Origin: Zunongwangia atlantica 22II14-10F7 | Lineage (GTDB): Bacteria; Bacteroidota; Bacteroidia; Flavobacteriales; Flavobacteriaceae | Direction of reading: 5' to 3' | Length of the DNA stretch: 64,000 nucleotides | Assembly (NCBI RefSeq): GCF_002094855.1 | Contig: NZ_ARYN01000014.1 | Location: forward strand, 1 to 64,000 | Part shown: positions 16,357-26,205 of the stretch, piece after piece | Layout of the letters: each line of letters opens with the position of its first letter | Numbering within the stretch: position 1 is the first letter of the stretch | The notes under the pieces: model-generated | Told to the model about the DNA's origin: nothing | The model's database searches: none | The model's input: the letters and a program-made list of their open reading frames with translations, nothing else | Program-made: the position numbers and the translations under genes

Positions 16357-18162
16357 ATGTCGTCACATTACGAAGCACCTATAAGAGAACCTCTTGTTAC
16401 CGGAGAGAAAACTTATCATGATATAAGTGTTGAAGTAGGAGCGCCTGTACTTGGTAGAGCTAATAAAACCTGGTACGTTGTATTTACACTTGCCTTAATT
16501 GCATTTTTGTGGGGATTAGGTTGTATTATTTACACCGTTTCAACAGGAATCGGGGTTTGGGGATTGAACAAAACCATTGGTTGGGCATGGGATATTACCA
16601 ACTTCGTTTGGTGGGTAGGTATTGGTCACGCCGGTACATTAATTTCGGCAGTATTATTGCTGTTCCGCCAGAAGTGGAGAATGGCAGTAAACCGTTCAGC
16701 AGAAGCAATGACAATTTTTGCGGTTGTTCAGGCTGGATTGTTCCCAATTATTCACATGGGGCGTCCTTGGTTGGCATATTGGGTACTACCTATTCCAAAC
16801 CAATTTGGTTCTTTGTGGGTTAACTTTAACTCACCACTGCTATGGGATGTATTTGCAATTTCAACGTATTTATCGGTATCACTTGTTTTCTGGTGGACTG
16901 GTTTACTTCCGGATTTTGCAATGCTTCGTGATAGAACTACAAATGAATTTCAGAAGAAAATATACGGTATACTAAGTTTTGGATGGAGTGGACGAGTTAA
17001 AGACTGGCAACGTTTTGAAGAAGTGTCTTTAGTTCTTGCTGGTTTAGCAACACCTTTAGTACTTTCTGTACATACAATTGTATCTTTTGACTTTGCTACT
17101 TCAGTAGTTCCTGGGTGGCACAGTACAATTTTCCCTCCATATTTTGTTGCTGGAGCAATTTTCTCTGGATTTGCAATGGTGCAAACACTACTTATCATAA
17201 TGAGGAAAGTTGTGAATCTTCAGGATTATATTACACTTCTTCATATTGAATATATGAATAAAGTAATATTGCTAACTGGAGGTATTGTATCTGTAGCTTA
17301 TATTACGGAATTCTTTATAGGATGGTATTCTGGTACTAGTTATGAGAATTATACCTACCTATCTTTTGGTGCGGCTACTGGTCCTTATGCATGGGCATTC
17401 TGGGCACTTATTATCTGTAACTTTGTAGTGCCATTAACTTTATGGGTTAAGAAGCTAAGAAGAAATATTCTTTGGACATTTATTGTAGCTCTTGTAATTA
17501 ATATTGGAATGTGGTTTGAACGTTTTGATATTATTGTTATAGATCTTAGTAAAGGTAGAACTCCTTCTTCTTGGGCTATGTTCTCTCCAACTTTCGTTGA
17601 TATAGGAGTATTTATTGGAACAATTGGTTTCTTCTTTGTTTTGTTCCTGCTTTATGCTAGAACTTTCCCTGTGATTGCTCAGGCGGAAGTAAAGACAATT
17701 TTGAAGTCTTCAGGAGAATATTATAAAAATCTTCGTGCAAAACATGGTGATGATGTTCCTCATCACGCTGAAAGCGATCCAACTGCAAAAGAGCCTGCAG
17801 CTAATGTTCAACAGAAAGACGCTTTTTTAGGAAGCGATTCTTCTAAATCTACCCATGAGGCTACTGTTAATGCAGATGCCTTAGGTATTACTGAAACACA
17901 AAAAGATCAGTTAGATGCAATGTTGGCTAGAATTGGAACATTTAACCCTGAGACCGAGAAGGCCGATAATTTACAAAAGCTGGATGGAGTAGGACCTGTG
18001 TTAGAACAACATTTACATCAGGTTGGTATTTATAAGTACGATCAGGTAATTAAATTAACCAAGGAAGATTACGAATTGCTTGATGAAGTTATAGAAAACT
18101 TCCCTATCCTTGCTAACCGTGGTGATTGGAATGCACAAGCAACTGAATTAAAAAATAAATAA
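16357..18162 (+). CDS. actC: Alternative complex III membrane subunit ActC with C-terminal helix-hairpin-helix domain
   Basis: 601 residues. Residues 30-460 are an NrfD/PsrC-type quinol-binding membrane protein with about ten helices (for example VGIGHAGTLISAVLLLFRQ and NFNSPLLWDVFAISTYLS). A hydrophilic linker (about 465-530) follows. Residues 536-600 then form a helix-hairpin-helix domain of the flap-endonuclease-like/DUF4332 kind: DNLQKLDGVGPVLEQHL, GIYKYDQVIKLTKEDYELL and a closing GDWNAQATEL. The core oxidises menaquinol together with ActB. The tail is not part of the NrfD family. The same tail occurs, as I recall, on NuoE of some alpha-proteobacteria, so it may serve assembly rather than DNA binding. 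Confidence 0.94.
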   Translation: MSSHYEAPIREPLVTGEKTYHDISVEVGAPVLGRANKTWYVVFTLALIAFLWGLGCIIYTVSTGIGVWGLNKTIGWAWDITNFVWWVGIGHAGTLISAVLLLFRQKWRMAVNRSAEAMTIFAVVQAGLFPIIHMGRPWLAYWVLPIPNQFGSLWVNFNSPLLWDVFAISTYLSVSLVFWWTGLLPDFAMLRDRTTNEFQKKIYGILSFGWSGRVKDWQRFEEVSLVLAGLATPLVLSVHTIVSFDFATSVVPGWHSTIFPPYFVAGAIFSGFAMVQTLLIIMRKVVNLQDYITLLHIEYMNKVILLTGGIVSVAYITEFFIGWYSGTSYENYTYLSFGAATGPYAWAFWALIICNFVVPLTLWVKKLRRNILWTFIVALVINIGMWFERFDIIVIDLSKGRTPSSWAMFSPTFVDIGVFIGTIGFFFVLFLLYARTFPVIAQAEVKTILKSSGEYYKNLRAKHGDDVPHHAESDPTAKEPAANVQQKDAFLGSDSSKSTHEATVNADALGITETQKDQLDAMLARIGTFNPETEKADNLQKLDGVGPVLEQHLHQVGIYKYDQVIKLTKEDYELLDEVIENFPILANRGDWNAQATELKNK

Positions 18163-18167
18163 TCAAG

Positions 18168-18695
18168 ATGGCATCAAAGACAATACACGCTATTTATAAC
18201 GATGATGATCTGCTATTACATGCGGTAAAGCAGGTTCGTGAAGCGCGCTATCATATTGGTGAAATATATACTCCTTTTCCCGTTCACGGGCTAGATAAGG
18301 CAGTTGGTGAAGCACCTACAAGATTAGCTATAGCTTCGTTTTTATACGGTATAACAGGTTTATCTGTTGCTGTTTTGATGATGAACTTTATGATGGTTCA
18401 GGATTGGCCTCAAGATATTGGGGGAAAGCCTAGTTTTTCCTTTATAACAAATATGCCATCATTTGTTCCGATTATGTTTGAGTTAACAGTATTTTTTGCA
18501 GCTCACTTAATGGTAATCACTTTTTATATGAGAAGTAGATTAGCTCCATTTAAAAAAGCAGAAAATCCAGATCCAAGAACTACAGATGATATGTTCTTAA
18601 TGGAGATAGACGCAACTAATCATAATGTAGAAGACCTATCTAAATTTTTATATGATACGGGAGCTGCAGAAATTAAATTAATTGACAATAAATAG
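18168..18695 (+). CDS. actD: Alternative complex III subunit ActD (DUF3341)
   Basis: 175 residues, with a 5-bp gap after actC. The N-terminal soluble domain (1-60) shows the DUF3341 pattern: IYNDDDLLLHAVKQVREAR and the conserved TPFPVHGLDKAVG. Two transmembrane helices follow (about 65-85 and 100-123), then a cytoplasmic tail. ActD is a small structural subunit of quinol:cytochrome c oxidoreductase with no cofactor. Operon position and motif make the call firm. Confidence 0.93.
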   Translation: MASKTIHAIYNDDDLLLHAVKQVREARYHIGEIYTPFPVHGLDKAVGEAPTRLAIASFLYGITGLSVAVLMMNFMMVQDWPQDIGGKPSFSFITNMPSFVPIMFELTVFFAAHLMVITFYMRSRLAPFKKAENPDPRTTDDMFLMEIDATNHNVEDLSKFLYDTGAAEIKLIDNK

Positions 18696-18700
18696 ACCAG

Positions 18701-19372
18701 ATGAGAAGTTTATTTCATAAATCTTTAATCTTTGTTATAATCGCGGGCTTCTTTAGTTCTTGCTCCGGAGATAAGGATCGTAATTATCAATATTTTCCAG
18801 ATATGTACCGTCCGGTACCTTACGAACCTTATGGGGCTTACGATATTTTTGCTAACCAGCAGGAAGCTAAATTGCCAGTAGATGGTACTATTCCTAGAGG
18901 GTGGATGCCATACGAATACGAGGATACTCCTGAGGCAAGAGAAGCAGCAAAGGCTAATCTTAAGAATCCAATTCCTTATACAGAAGAAAACCTAACAAAA
19001 GGTAAAGCGTTATATACTGTTTATTGTGCGGTATGTCATGGAGATAAAGGTGATGGTCAAGGGACTTTAGTAGAAAGAGAAAAAATTCTTGGTGTGCCTT
19101 CTTATGACGATCCAGGTCGTAGTATAACTGAAGGGAGTGTTTATCATACAATGTATTATGGTCTTAATAATATGGGATCTTATGCGGTGCAAACAAGTAT
19201 CGAAGAACGTTGGCAAATAGATCATTATGTAATGAGTTTAAAAGATAAATTAGAGGGCAACCCTGAGAGATCTTTTCAAACAAATACAATCACTCAGGAG
19301 AATTCAGATAATCTAAATCCTGCAGAACCTGCAGAAGATTTTAGTGAAGAAGATACACAATCTGAAGAATAA
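18701..19372 (+). CDS. actE: Alternative complex III monohaem lipoprotein ActE
   Basis: 223 residues. A lipoprotein signal peptide ends at Cys21 (AGFFSSC). The haem-c site CAVCHGD is at 109-115, within a class-I cytochrome fold; a Met (MYYGLNNMGSYA) supplies the sixth ligand in such domains. The Glu/Asp-rich tail (about 200-223) is probably flexible. ActE is the monohaem cytochrome of the complex and a likely route of electrons to the oxidase. The gene lies 5 bp after actD and 33 bp before actF. Confidence 0.93.
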   Translation: MRSLFHKSLIFVIIAGFFSSCSGDKDRNYQYFPDMYRPVPYEPYGAYDIFANQQEAKLPVDGTIPRGWMPYEYEDTPEAREAAKANLKNPIPYTEENLTKGKALYTVYCAVCHGDKGDGQGTLVEREKILGVPSYDDPGRSITEGSVYHTMYYGLNNMGSYAVQTSIEERWQIDHYVMSLKDKLEGNPERSFQTNTITQENSDNLNPAEPAEDFSEEDTQSEE

Positions 19373-19405
19373 TTAAATAGGAATATAGCTTTTAGATCTA
19401 GTAAT

Positions 19406-20773
19406 ATGTATACGCTTTCTAGTAAATTAAAATTAACTGCAATTATTCTAGTAATTGTTGGTGCCATAGGCTTGGTTTATGGATTCATTTCTACACCATC
19501 TAACGAAGAAGAGTTGAAGGAATTATTGGCGGCAGATGCCCATGGAGAACATGGTGGAGAAGAACATCATGAGGCTTCGGCAACAACAGAACAACATGGA
19601 GAAACTGCAGATGTAGCCCATGATGAATCTGTTGAGCAGCATGGGGAAACTGCCCATGGAGAAGGAGAGCATGGTGATTCTCATATGGAGCATGTATTGC
19701 ACCAATTTCAAACAAAACCATGGTCGGCGCTTTTCGTTTCAGCTTTCTTTTTCTTTATGATTGCATTGGGCGCCTTGGTATTTTATGCAATTCAATATGT
19801 GGCTCAGGCAGGTTGGTCTCCGGTTTTATTTAGAGTTATAGAAGGTGTTACCAATTACCTTTTACCAGGATCTATTATTGTTGTGCTTATTGTGATTTTT
19901 GCAGGTACTCATTTTTACCCTTGGCAAAATCATGAGCTTGTGGAAGAAGATGTTATTCTTCAGGGAAAATCGGGATACCTTAATTTTCCATTTTTCGTAA
20001 TTAGAGCTATCATTTACTTAATTGGATGGAACGTTTATCGTTTTATAGCTACTAGAAATTCTATTGCTCAGGCTACTGCTTCTAATCTAACTCCGTATAA
20101 AAAGAATTTTAAAGCCTCAGTATTCTTTCTGTTATTCTTTGTGATAACTGAAACTACAATGGCTTGGGACTGGTTTATGAGTATGACTCCGCACTGGTAT
20201 AGTACATTATTTGCTTGGTATGTTTTTGCAAGTGTTTTTGTGTCTGCTATTACAGTGATTGCTTTAGTTACAATGTTTCTTAAGAAAGCTGGCCATTTAG
20301 AATTTGTAAATGATAGTCATTTACATGACTTGGCTAAGTTTATGTTCGCTTTCAGTGTATTCTGGACGTATCTTTGGTTTGGTCAATTCTTATTGATTTG
20401 GTATGCGAATATCCCAGAAGAAGTAACTTATTTTATCATTAGAATTGAAGAATATAATTTGTTGTTCTTCGGAATGATAGCCTTAAACTTTATATTCCCT
20501 ATTTTAATGTTAATTAATAGTGATTATAAACGTATTCCTTGGTTTGTGATTATGGCGGGTGTTGTAATTCTTGTAGGTCATTATATCGATATTTTCTTAT
20601 TGGTTATGCCTTCTACTGTAGGTCCTTACTGGTCTTTCGGTATCACAGAAATTGCAGGAATACTATTCTTCCTAGGTCTGTTCATATTTTTTGTGGGCAC
20701 CGGGCTTGGGAAAGAATCCTTATACCCAAAAGGTAATCCTTTCCTTAAGGAGAGTGAAAATTACCATTACTAA
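19406..20773 (+). CDS. actF: Alternative complex III membrane subunit ActF with His-rich segment
   Basis: 455 residues with about ten transmembrane helices, related to the NrfD fold but without a quinol site. The first helix (10-30) is followed by a hydrophilic stretch (34-103) with 12 histidines between residues 46 and 99, and two copies of EQHGETA (62-68 and 77-83). The core resumes at PWSALFVSAFFFFMIALGAL. Family motifs include ETTMAWDWFMSMTPHWYST. ActF packs against ActC in the complex. The His-rich segment is an insertion with no defined role; metal binding or storage is possible. Confidence 0.93.
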   Translation: MYTLSSKLKLTAIILVIVGAIGLVYGFISTPSNEEELKELLAADAHGEHGGEEHHEASATTEQHGETADVAHDESVEQHGETAHGEGEHGDSHMEHVLHQFQTKPWSALFVSAFFFFMIALGALVFYAIQYVAQAGWSPVLFRVIEGVTNYLLPGSIIVVLIVIFAGTHFYPWQNHELVEEDVILQGKSGYLNFPFFVIRAIIYLIGWNVYRFIATRNSIAQATASNLTPYKKNFKASVFFLLFFVITETTMAWDWFMSMTPHWYSTLFAWYVFASVFVSAITVIALVTMFLKKAGHLEFVNDSHLHDLAKFMFAFSVFWTYLWFGQFLLIWYANIPEEVTYFIIRIEEYNLLFFGMIALNFIFPILMLINSDYKRIPWFVIMAGVVILVGHYIDIFLLVMPSTVGPYWSFGITEIAGILFFLGLFIFFVGTGLGKESLYPKGNPFLKESENYHY

Positions 20774-20808
20774 TTAAAAGATTGATTGTTTAAAGAAGAC
20801 TTTATAAA

Positions 20809-21843
20809 ATGACCGTATTTTTAGTAATCATAGTATTAGCACTTCTTGCTGTAACAGGATGGCAGATTTCAAAAATATTTGAATTGTCAAAATCTCCTGA
20901 TGCAGATACCTCTCAGGTAGCTAACAACAAGGATAATGAGAACCAGGGTAAATTAATGATGGGGTTTGCCGTTTTCCTATATCTTTTAATGTTTTACTGT
21001 TTTTGGACTTTTACAAATGTAACGCTACCAGATGCAGCCTCAGAGCATGGAGGGAAATATGACAATCTAATGTTGATCTCAATGTTATTGATCATGTTTG
21101 TGCAAATCGTTACTCAGGCTTTACTTCACTATTTTGCTTATAAATATCGTGGTGAGGCTGGTAAAAAAGCTTTGTTTTATGCCGATAATGATAAACTTGA
21201 ATTTATCTGGACTATTATTCCTGTAATTACCTTAGCAGGATTAATTATCTATGGTCTTTTCACGTGGACAGATATTATGAGCGTTAATGAAGATGAAGAT
21301 CCCTTAGTTGTAGAATTATATGCACAGCAGTTTAGTTGGACAGCTAGATATGCTGGTGAGGATAATACTTTAGGTGAAGCTAATGTTAGATTTATTGAAG
21401 GTACTAATACACTTGGAGTTGATAAAGAAGATTCTTATGCTCAGGATGATAAAGTGGTAAGAGAGCTTCACTTACCGGTTAATAGGCCAGTTTTATTTAA
21501 GTTAAGATCTCAGGATGTATTGCACTCAGCTTATTTTCCTCACTTTAGAGCGCAAATGAATGTTGTTCCTGGTATGATTACTCAATTTGGTTTTACTCCA
21601 ACAGTAACTACGGAGGAAATGAGAAATAATGGTGATATTGTTGATAAAGTTGAACGTATTAATGATATTAGAAGAGAAAATGGAGATGATTCTTACGAGT
21701 TCGATTATTTCCTTTTATGTAATAAAATTTGTGGACAAGCTCACTATAACATGCAAATGAAAGTAATAGTAGAGTCTGAAGCAGATTACGAAGCATGGTT
21801 GGCTGAACAGGCAACTTTTGGAGAATCAATGTCTGAGGAATAA
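20809..21843 (+). CDS. coxB: Cytochrome c oxidase subunit II (CuA subunit)
   Basis: 344 residues. An extra N-terminal helix (3-22) is followed by the usual two helices (about 48-67 and 85-107), then the periplasmic cupredoxin domain. CuA ligands are visible: H239 (DVLHSAYFPH), C304, C308, H312 and M315 (CNKICGQAHYNM). The Glu usual between the two cysteines is Lys here; that position ligates through its backbone, so CuA should still form. CoxB takes electrons from the act complex and delivers them to haem a of CoxA. Residues 264-290 form a charged insert before the CuA loop. Confidence 0.95.
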   Translation: MTVFLVIIVLALLAVTGWQISKIFELSKSPDADTSQVANNKDNENQGKLMMGFAVFLYLLMFYCFWTFTNVTLPDAASEHGGKYDNLMLISMLLIMFVQIVTQALLHYFAYKYRGEAGKKALFYADNDKLEFIWTIIPVITLAGLIIYGLFTWTDIMSVNEDEDPLVVELYAQQFSWTARYAGEDNTLGEANVRFIEGTNTLGVDKEDSYAQDDKVVRELHLPVNRPVLFKLRSQDVLHSAYFPHFRAQMNVVPGMITQFGFTPTVTTEEMRNNGDIVDKVERINDIRRENGDDSYEFDYFLLCNKICGQAHYNMQMKVIVESEADYEAWLAEQATFGESMSEE

Positions 21844-21881
21844 AATAACATTTAAGAATTAAAAGTATTATTTAAGAAGAT

Positions 21882-23702
21882 ATGTCAGCAGTAGTAAACG
21901 CACCAGCTCACGATCACCACGAAGATCACGGACATCATCATAAGCAAACCTTTATATCGAAGTATATTTTTAGCTTCGATCATAAAATGGTAGCTAAACA
22001 GTTTCTTATTACAGGTTTGTTAATGGGAATTGTTGGTATTGGAATGTCAATTTTATTTAGAATTCAATTAGCATGGCCAGAACAGTCTTTTGCTATTTTT
22101 GAAGCTTTACTTGGTAAATGGGCACCAGATGGTGTGATGACACCAAATATTTATTTAGCATTAGTGACTATTCACGGTACCATAATGGTTTTCTTTGTGC
22201 TTACTGCTGGTTTAAGTGGTACATTTAGTAACTTACTTATTCCGTTACAGATTGGTGCTCGTGATATGGCATCTGGTTTTATGAACATGCTGTCTTACTG
22301 GTTGTTCTTTTTAGCTTGTGTGATTATGCTTTGTTCTTTATTTGTAGAAGCTGGTCCTGCATCTTCAGGTTGGACTATATATCCTCCTTTAAGTGCCTTG
22401 CCTCAAGCTATTGGTGGTTCAGGAATGGGGATGACGCTTTGGTTGGTTTCTATGGCATTATTTATTGCTTCGCAGTTACTTGGTGGTATTAACTATATTG
22501 TTACTGTTATTAACTTAAGAACCAAGGGAATGTCGATGACTAGACTTCCATTAACTATTTGGGCATTCTTTGTAACAGCTATTCTAGGTTTAGTTTCTTT
22601 CCCGGTATTATTGTCTGCTGCTTTATTGCTTATTATGGATAGAAGTTTTGGGACTTCTTTCTTCTTAAGTGATATTTTCTTGGATGGTGAAGTATTGAGT
22701 CATCATGGTGGTTCGCCAGTACTTTTTGAGCACTTATTCTGGTTCTTAGGTCACCCAGAGGTTTATATTGTAATTCTTCCAGCACTTGGTATTACTTCAG
22801 AGGTTGTTGCTACAAACTCTCGTAAACCTATTTTTGGATATCGTGCAATGATTGCATCTATTTTGGCTATCGGATTCCTTTCAACAATTGTATGGGGTCA
22901 CCACATGTTCGTATCTGGTATGAACCCATTCTTAGGATCTGTATTTACATTTACAACATTATTGATTGCTATTCCTTCTGCGGTAAAAGCCTTCAACTAT
23001 ATAACAACTTTATGGAAGGGTAACCTTCAAATGAATCCTGGTATGCTTTTCTCTATTGGATTAGTGTCAACATTTATTACTGGTGGTTTAACCGGTATTA
23101 TTCTTGGGGATTCTACATTAGATATTAACGTTCATGATACATATTTCGTTGTGGCTCACTTCCACTTGGTGATGGGTATCTCAGCATTGTATGGTCTTTT
23201 TGCTGGTGTTTATCATTGGTATCCTAAAATGTTTGGGCGTATGATGAATAAAAATCTTGGTTATATCCATTTCTGGGTAACGGCTGTTGGAGCATACGGA
23301 GTTTTCTTCCCAATGCATTTCTTAGGTATGGCTGGTCTTCCAAGGCGTTATTACACCAATACTGCATTTCCTTACTTTGATGATCTTGCAGATATCAATG
23401 TTATTGTAACTGTTTGTGCCATTATTACAGCACTAGTACAGTTGGTGTTTATCTATAACTTCTTTGCTTCTATGTTCTATGGTAAGAAAGCAACGATGAA
23501 CCCTTGGAAATCGAATACGCTAGAGTGGACAACTCCTGTAGAGCACATTCATGGTAACTGGCCAGGTGAACTTCCTGTAGTATACCGTTGGGCTTACGAT
23601 TACAGTAAAACCAATAGTGATGGTGAATATGTAATTACAGGGCAGGATTATGTTCCTCAGAATATTCCAATGCAGGAAAATGAAGAAGATTTGCATCACT
23701 AG
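21882..23702 (+). CDS. coxA: Cytochrome c oxidase subunit I
   Basis: 606 residues, twelve helices. Haem a ligands are H98 and H428, the haem a3 ligand is H426 (AHFHL), and CuB ligands are H291, H340 and H341. The Tyr cross-link motif is GHPEVY (290-295), as in A1-type oxidases with the D-channel Glu. The K-channel Lys is kept (IAIPSAVKAFNY). The N-terminus has seven histidines between residues 10 and 20 (HDHHEDHGHHH). CoxA reduces oxygen to water and pumps protons. It closes the act-cox operon and a terminator follows. Subunits III and IV lie in a separate cluster at 42430-44426. Confidence 0.96.
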   Translation: MSAVVNAPAHDHHEDHGHHHKQTFISKYIFSFDHKMVAKQFLITGLLMGIVGIGMSILFRIQLAWPEQSFAIFEALLGKWAPDGVMTPNIYLALVTIHGTIMVFFVLTAGLSGTFSNLLIPLQIGARDMASGFMNMLSYWLFFLACVIMLCSLFVEAGPASSGWTIYPPLSALPQAIGGSGMGMTLWLVSMALFIASQLLGGINYIVTVINLRTKGMSMTRLPLTIWAFFVTAILGLVSFPVLLSAALLLIMDRSFGTSFFLSDIFLDGEVLSHHGGSPVLFEHLFWFLGHPEVYIVILPALGITSEVVATNSRKPIFGYRAMIASILAIGFLSTIVWGHHMFVSGMNPFLGSVFTFTTLLIAIPSAVKAFNYITTLWKGNLQMNPGMLFSIGLVSTFITGGLTGIILGDSTLDINVHDTYFVVAHFHLVMGISALYGLFAGVYHWYPKMFGRMMNKNLGYIHFWVTAVGAYGVFFPMHFLGMAGLPRRYYTNTAFPYFDDLADINVIVTVCAIITALVQLVFIYNFFASMFYGKKATMNPWKSNTLEWTTPVEHIHGNWPGELPVVYRWAYDYSKTNSDGEYVITGQDYVPQNIPMQENEEDLHH

Positions 23703-23726
23703 AAAAAATCTATCTTAAAAATACAC

Positions 23727-23762
23727 AAAAGCCTTTTCTTTATTGAAGAGGCTTTTTTATTT
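23727..23762 (+). terminator. Intrinsic terminator of the act-cox operon
   Basis: AAAAGCCTTTTC (23727-23738) pairs with GAAGAGGCTTTT (23745-23756), a 12-bp stem with one G-T pair around TTTATT, followed by TTATTT. It lies 24 bases after the coxA stop. Confidence 0.8.
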
Positions 23763-23770
23763 TATCTTTG
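23763..23770 (+). promoter_or_regulatory. -7 box for ruvB
   Basis: TATCTTTG is an exact TAnnTTTG match, 37 bases before the ruvB ATG and directly after the upstream terminator. Confidence 0.55.
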
Positions 23771-23807
23771 TTTTGCCTATACTTAGATTGAAATTAATTT
23801 ATCTGCT

Positions 23808-24830
23808 ATGAATGAAAACCTGGATGCCACTGGCGAAAATTTTTCTTCGGAAGAATTTGATATTGAAAGAGCTTTAAGACCGCTAAGTTTTGATGACTTT
23901 GCCGGACAGGAACAGGTTTTAGATAATCTTAAAGTGTTTGTCGCAGCTGCAAACCTAAGAAGCGATGCTCTAGATCATACGCTTTTACATGGTCCTCCTG
24001 GATTGGGAAAAACTACATTGGCGCACATTTTGGCAAATGAACTAGGGGTTGGCTTAAAAGTTACTTCAGGGCCTGTTTTGGATAAACCGGGAGATCTTGC
24101 AGGTCTTTTGACCAATCTTGACGAACGTGATATTCTTTTTATTGATGAGATCCATCGATTAAGCCCAATTGTAGAGGAATATTTATATTCCGCGATGGAA
24201 GATTATCGTATCGATATAATGATCGAATCTGGGCCTAATGCTCGTACAGTTCAATTAAATTTGAGTCCGTTTACTCTTATTGGAGCTACGACACGCTCAG
24301 GTTTGCTTACAGCGCCTATGAGAGCACGTTTTGGTATTTCAAGTAGGCTGCAATATTATTCAACCGAATTACTTTCTGATATTGTACAACGTAGTGCACA
24401 AATTTTAAATGTGCCTATTAGTATGGAAGCTGCAATAGAAATTGCTGGCCGTAGCCGTGGTACGCCTCGTATTGCGAATGCGCTTTTACGAAGAGTGCGT
24501 GATTTTGCTCAGATTAAAGGTGATGGAAAAATTGATATTAATATTGCTAAATATGGGCTTAAGGCTTTAAATGTTGATGCCCATGGTTTAGATGAAATGG
24601 ATAATAGAATTCTGGAAACCATCATTGAGAAATTTAAAGGTGGCCCGGTAGGAATTACCACTTTGGCAACAGCTGTAAGTGAAAGTGCAGAAACAATTGA
24701 AGAGGTTTATGAACCTTTTTTAATTCAGCAGGGATTTATTTATCGTACGCCAAGAGGAAGAGAAGTGACTGAAGCTGCTTATAAACACCTTGGGAAATCC
24801 CGTGGTGCAACTCAGGGCGGTTTGTTTTAA
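23808..24830 (+). CDS. ruvB: Holliday junction branch migration ATPase RuvB
   Basis: 340 residues, standard length. Walker A is [11 protein letters not shown] (about 63-73), Walker B is [10 protein letters not shown], and the arginine-finger region reads [19 protein letters not shown]. The C-terminal winged helix ends in [17 protein letters not shown]. RuvB drives branch migration of Holliday junctions as a hexameric ring loaded by RuvA. Its partner ruvA is 5 kb downstream at 29844 rather than adjacent. The gene has its own promoter. Confidence 0.97.
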   Translation: MNENLDATGENFSSEEFDIERALRPLSFDDFAGQEQVLDNLKVFVAAANLRSDALDHTLLHGPPGLGKTTLAHILANELGVGLKVTSGPVLDKPGDLAGLLTNLDERDILFIDEIHRLSPIVEEYLYSAMEDYRIDIMIESGPNARTVQLNLSPFTLIGATTRSGLLTAPMRARFGISSRLQYYSTELLSDIVQRSAQILNVPISMEAAIEIAGRSRGTPRIANALLRRVRDFAQIKGDGKIDINIAKYGLKALNVDAHGLDEMDNRILETIIEKFKGGPVGITTLATAVSESAETIEEVYEPFLIQQGFIYRTPRGREVTEAAYKHLGKSRGATQGGLF

Positions 24831-24882
24831 ATTCCGAAGAAACTGCAAAGAAATTCTGTATAATTTTTGATGATTTTGATTT

Positions 24883-26205
24883 ATGAAGAAAGAAATTCCA
24901 CAGGTTTCAACCTTAACTTTTTTAAAAAATGCTGCTCAGATTGTAAAAAATCCGCTGCCATTTCATCGTGAGAATTTTGCAAAGCATGGTGATATTTTTA
25001 GGTTAAATATAGGGCCTAAAAAATCGGTGATCTTTTGTAGAGATGCCGAATTTGCCCAGTATGTACTTCAGAAAAATCAGAAGAATTATTTCAAATCTGA
25101 AATTCAGACCAAGGATCTGGTAAAATATGTAGGTAATGGTCTGCTTACTTCAAATGGTGAGCATTGGCAAAAGCAGCGAAAGCTTATTCAGCCTGCTTTT
25201 CATAAAAAACATATCGCAAATTTACTCGATACAGTTTTAGAAGCTATTCGAGTGGAGTATTTAAAGATTCGCCCGGAAAAAACAATAGATGTTTATCCTG
25301 TTTTTAACGATTTGGCTTTTCAAACGGTGGTAAAATCTTTGTTTAGCAGTGCGGCAAGCCAGGAAGAAATTAATAGGCTGCAATTTGTAACCGAAGCTAA
25401 TCAAAAAATGCTGGTTAAAGAATTGCGACAGCCGTATAAACATTTGTGGTTTAATATCAGCGGAAAGCTAAAATATCATCTTAAGCTTAGCGAAGAATCA
25501 AGGCAAATTTTAAAGAATATCGTCTATAAGCGAAAGCAAAATCCTAAACGCTATGATGATTTGCTGGATATGTTGTTGGATGCGCGTTACGAGGATGGGC
25601 AGGCAATGAGTGAAGAACAGTTGATTGACGAAATTCTAATTCTATTTGTCGCCGGGCACGAGACCACTTCTAATTCTTTAAGTTTTACCACACAGTTATT
25701 AGCCCAAAATCCACAAATTCAGGATAAAATTTTTGCTGAAGTAAAAGCGGCTTCAGACAATACAAATTCGTTAATGGATTTTCTTCAGCAATGTTCATAT
25801 ACACAAAATGTAATTTTGGAGAGTATGCGATTGTATCCGCCGGCATATTTTATGGATCGGGTAAATTTGGAAGAAGATGAATTTAACGGGATGAAATTCG
25901 ATAAAAACTCTAACCTTTTATTTTCATTTTATGAGATTCATCGAAGTGAAAAACATTGGGAGAAACCCTTAGATTTTAATCCAGATCGTTTTACTTCAAA
26001 TAAAAATCCAGAAGCTTATTTCCCATTTGGCGCAGGTCCAAGAAAATGTATAGGAAGTAATTTTGCGATGTACGAGATGATTTTGGCTGTTTCAGAACTT
26101 ATTTTAAATTATAAGATCTTACCGGTAAAAGAGAAGATAGAAATTTTGCCGCTTATTACCCTGAAACCTAAAAATGCTTTTGTAGAATTTCAGAAAAGAG
26201 CTTAA
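24883..26205 (+). CDS. Cytochrome P450
   Basis: 440 residues, soluble, with no N-terminal anchor. The haem-thiolate loop is [10 protein letters not shown] with Cys389. The I-helix oxygen motif is AGHETTSN (257-264), and the K-helix ExxR is E313-R316 (ESMR). The FxPxRF element reads FNPDRFTSN. It is a class of bacterial P450 that needs separate ferredoxin partners; no redox partner gene is adjacent. The substrate cannot be read from sequence. Its stop codon overlaps the start of queG (TAATG), so the two are translationally coupled, although no shared pathway is known. Confidence 0.93.
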   Translation: MKKEIPQVSTLTFLKNAAQIVKNPLPFHRENFAKHGDIFRLNIGPKKSVIFCRDAEFAQYVLQKNQKNYFKSEIQTKDLVKYVGNGLLTSNGEHWQKQRKLIQPAFHKKHIANLLDTVLEAIRVEYLKIRPEKTIDVYPVFNDLAFQTVVKSLFSSAASQEEINRLQFVTEANQKMLVKELRQPYKHLWFNISGKLKYHLKLSEESRQILKNIVYKRKQNPKRYDDLLDMLLDARYEDGQAMSEEQLIDEILILFVAGHETTSNSLSFTTQLLAQNPQIQDKIFAEVKAASDNTNSLMDFLQQCSYTQNVILESMRLYPPAYFMDRVNLEEDEFNGMKFDKNSNLLFSFYEIHRSEKHWEKPLDFNPDRFTSNKNPEAYFPFGAGPRKCIGSNFAMYEMILAVSELILNYKILPVKEKIEILPLITLKPKNAFVEFQKRA

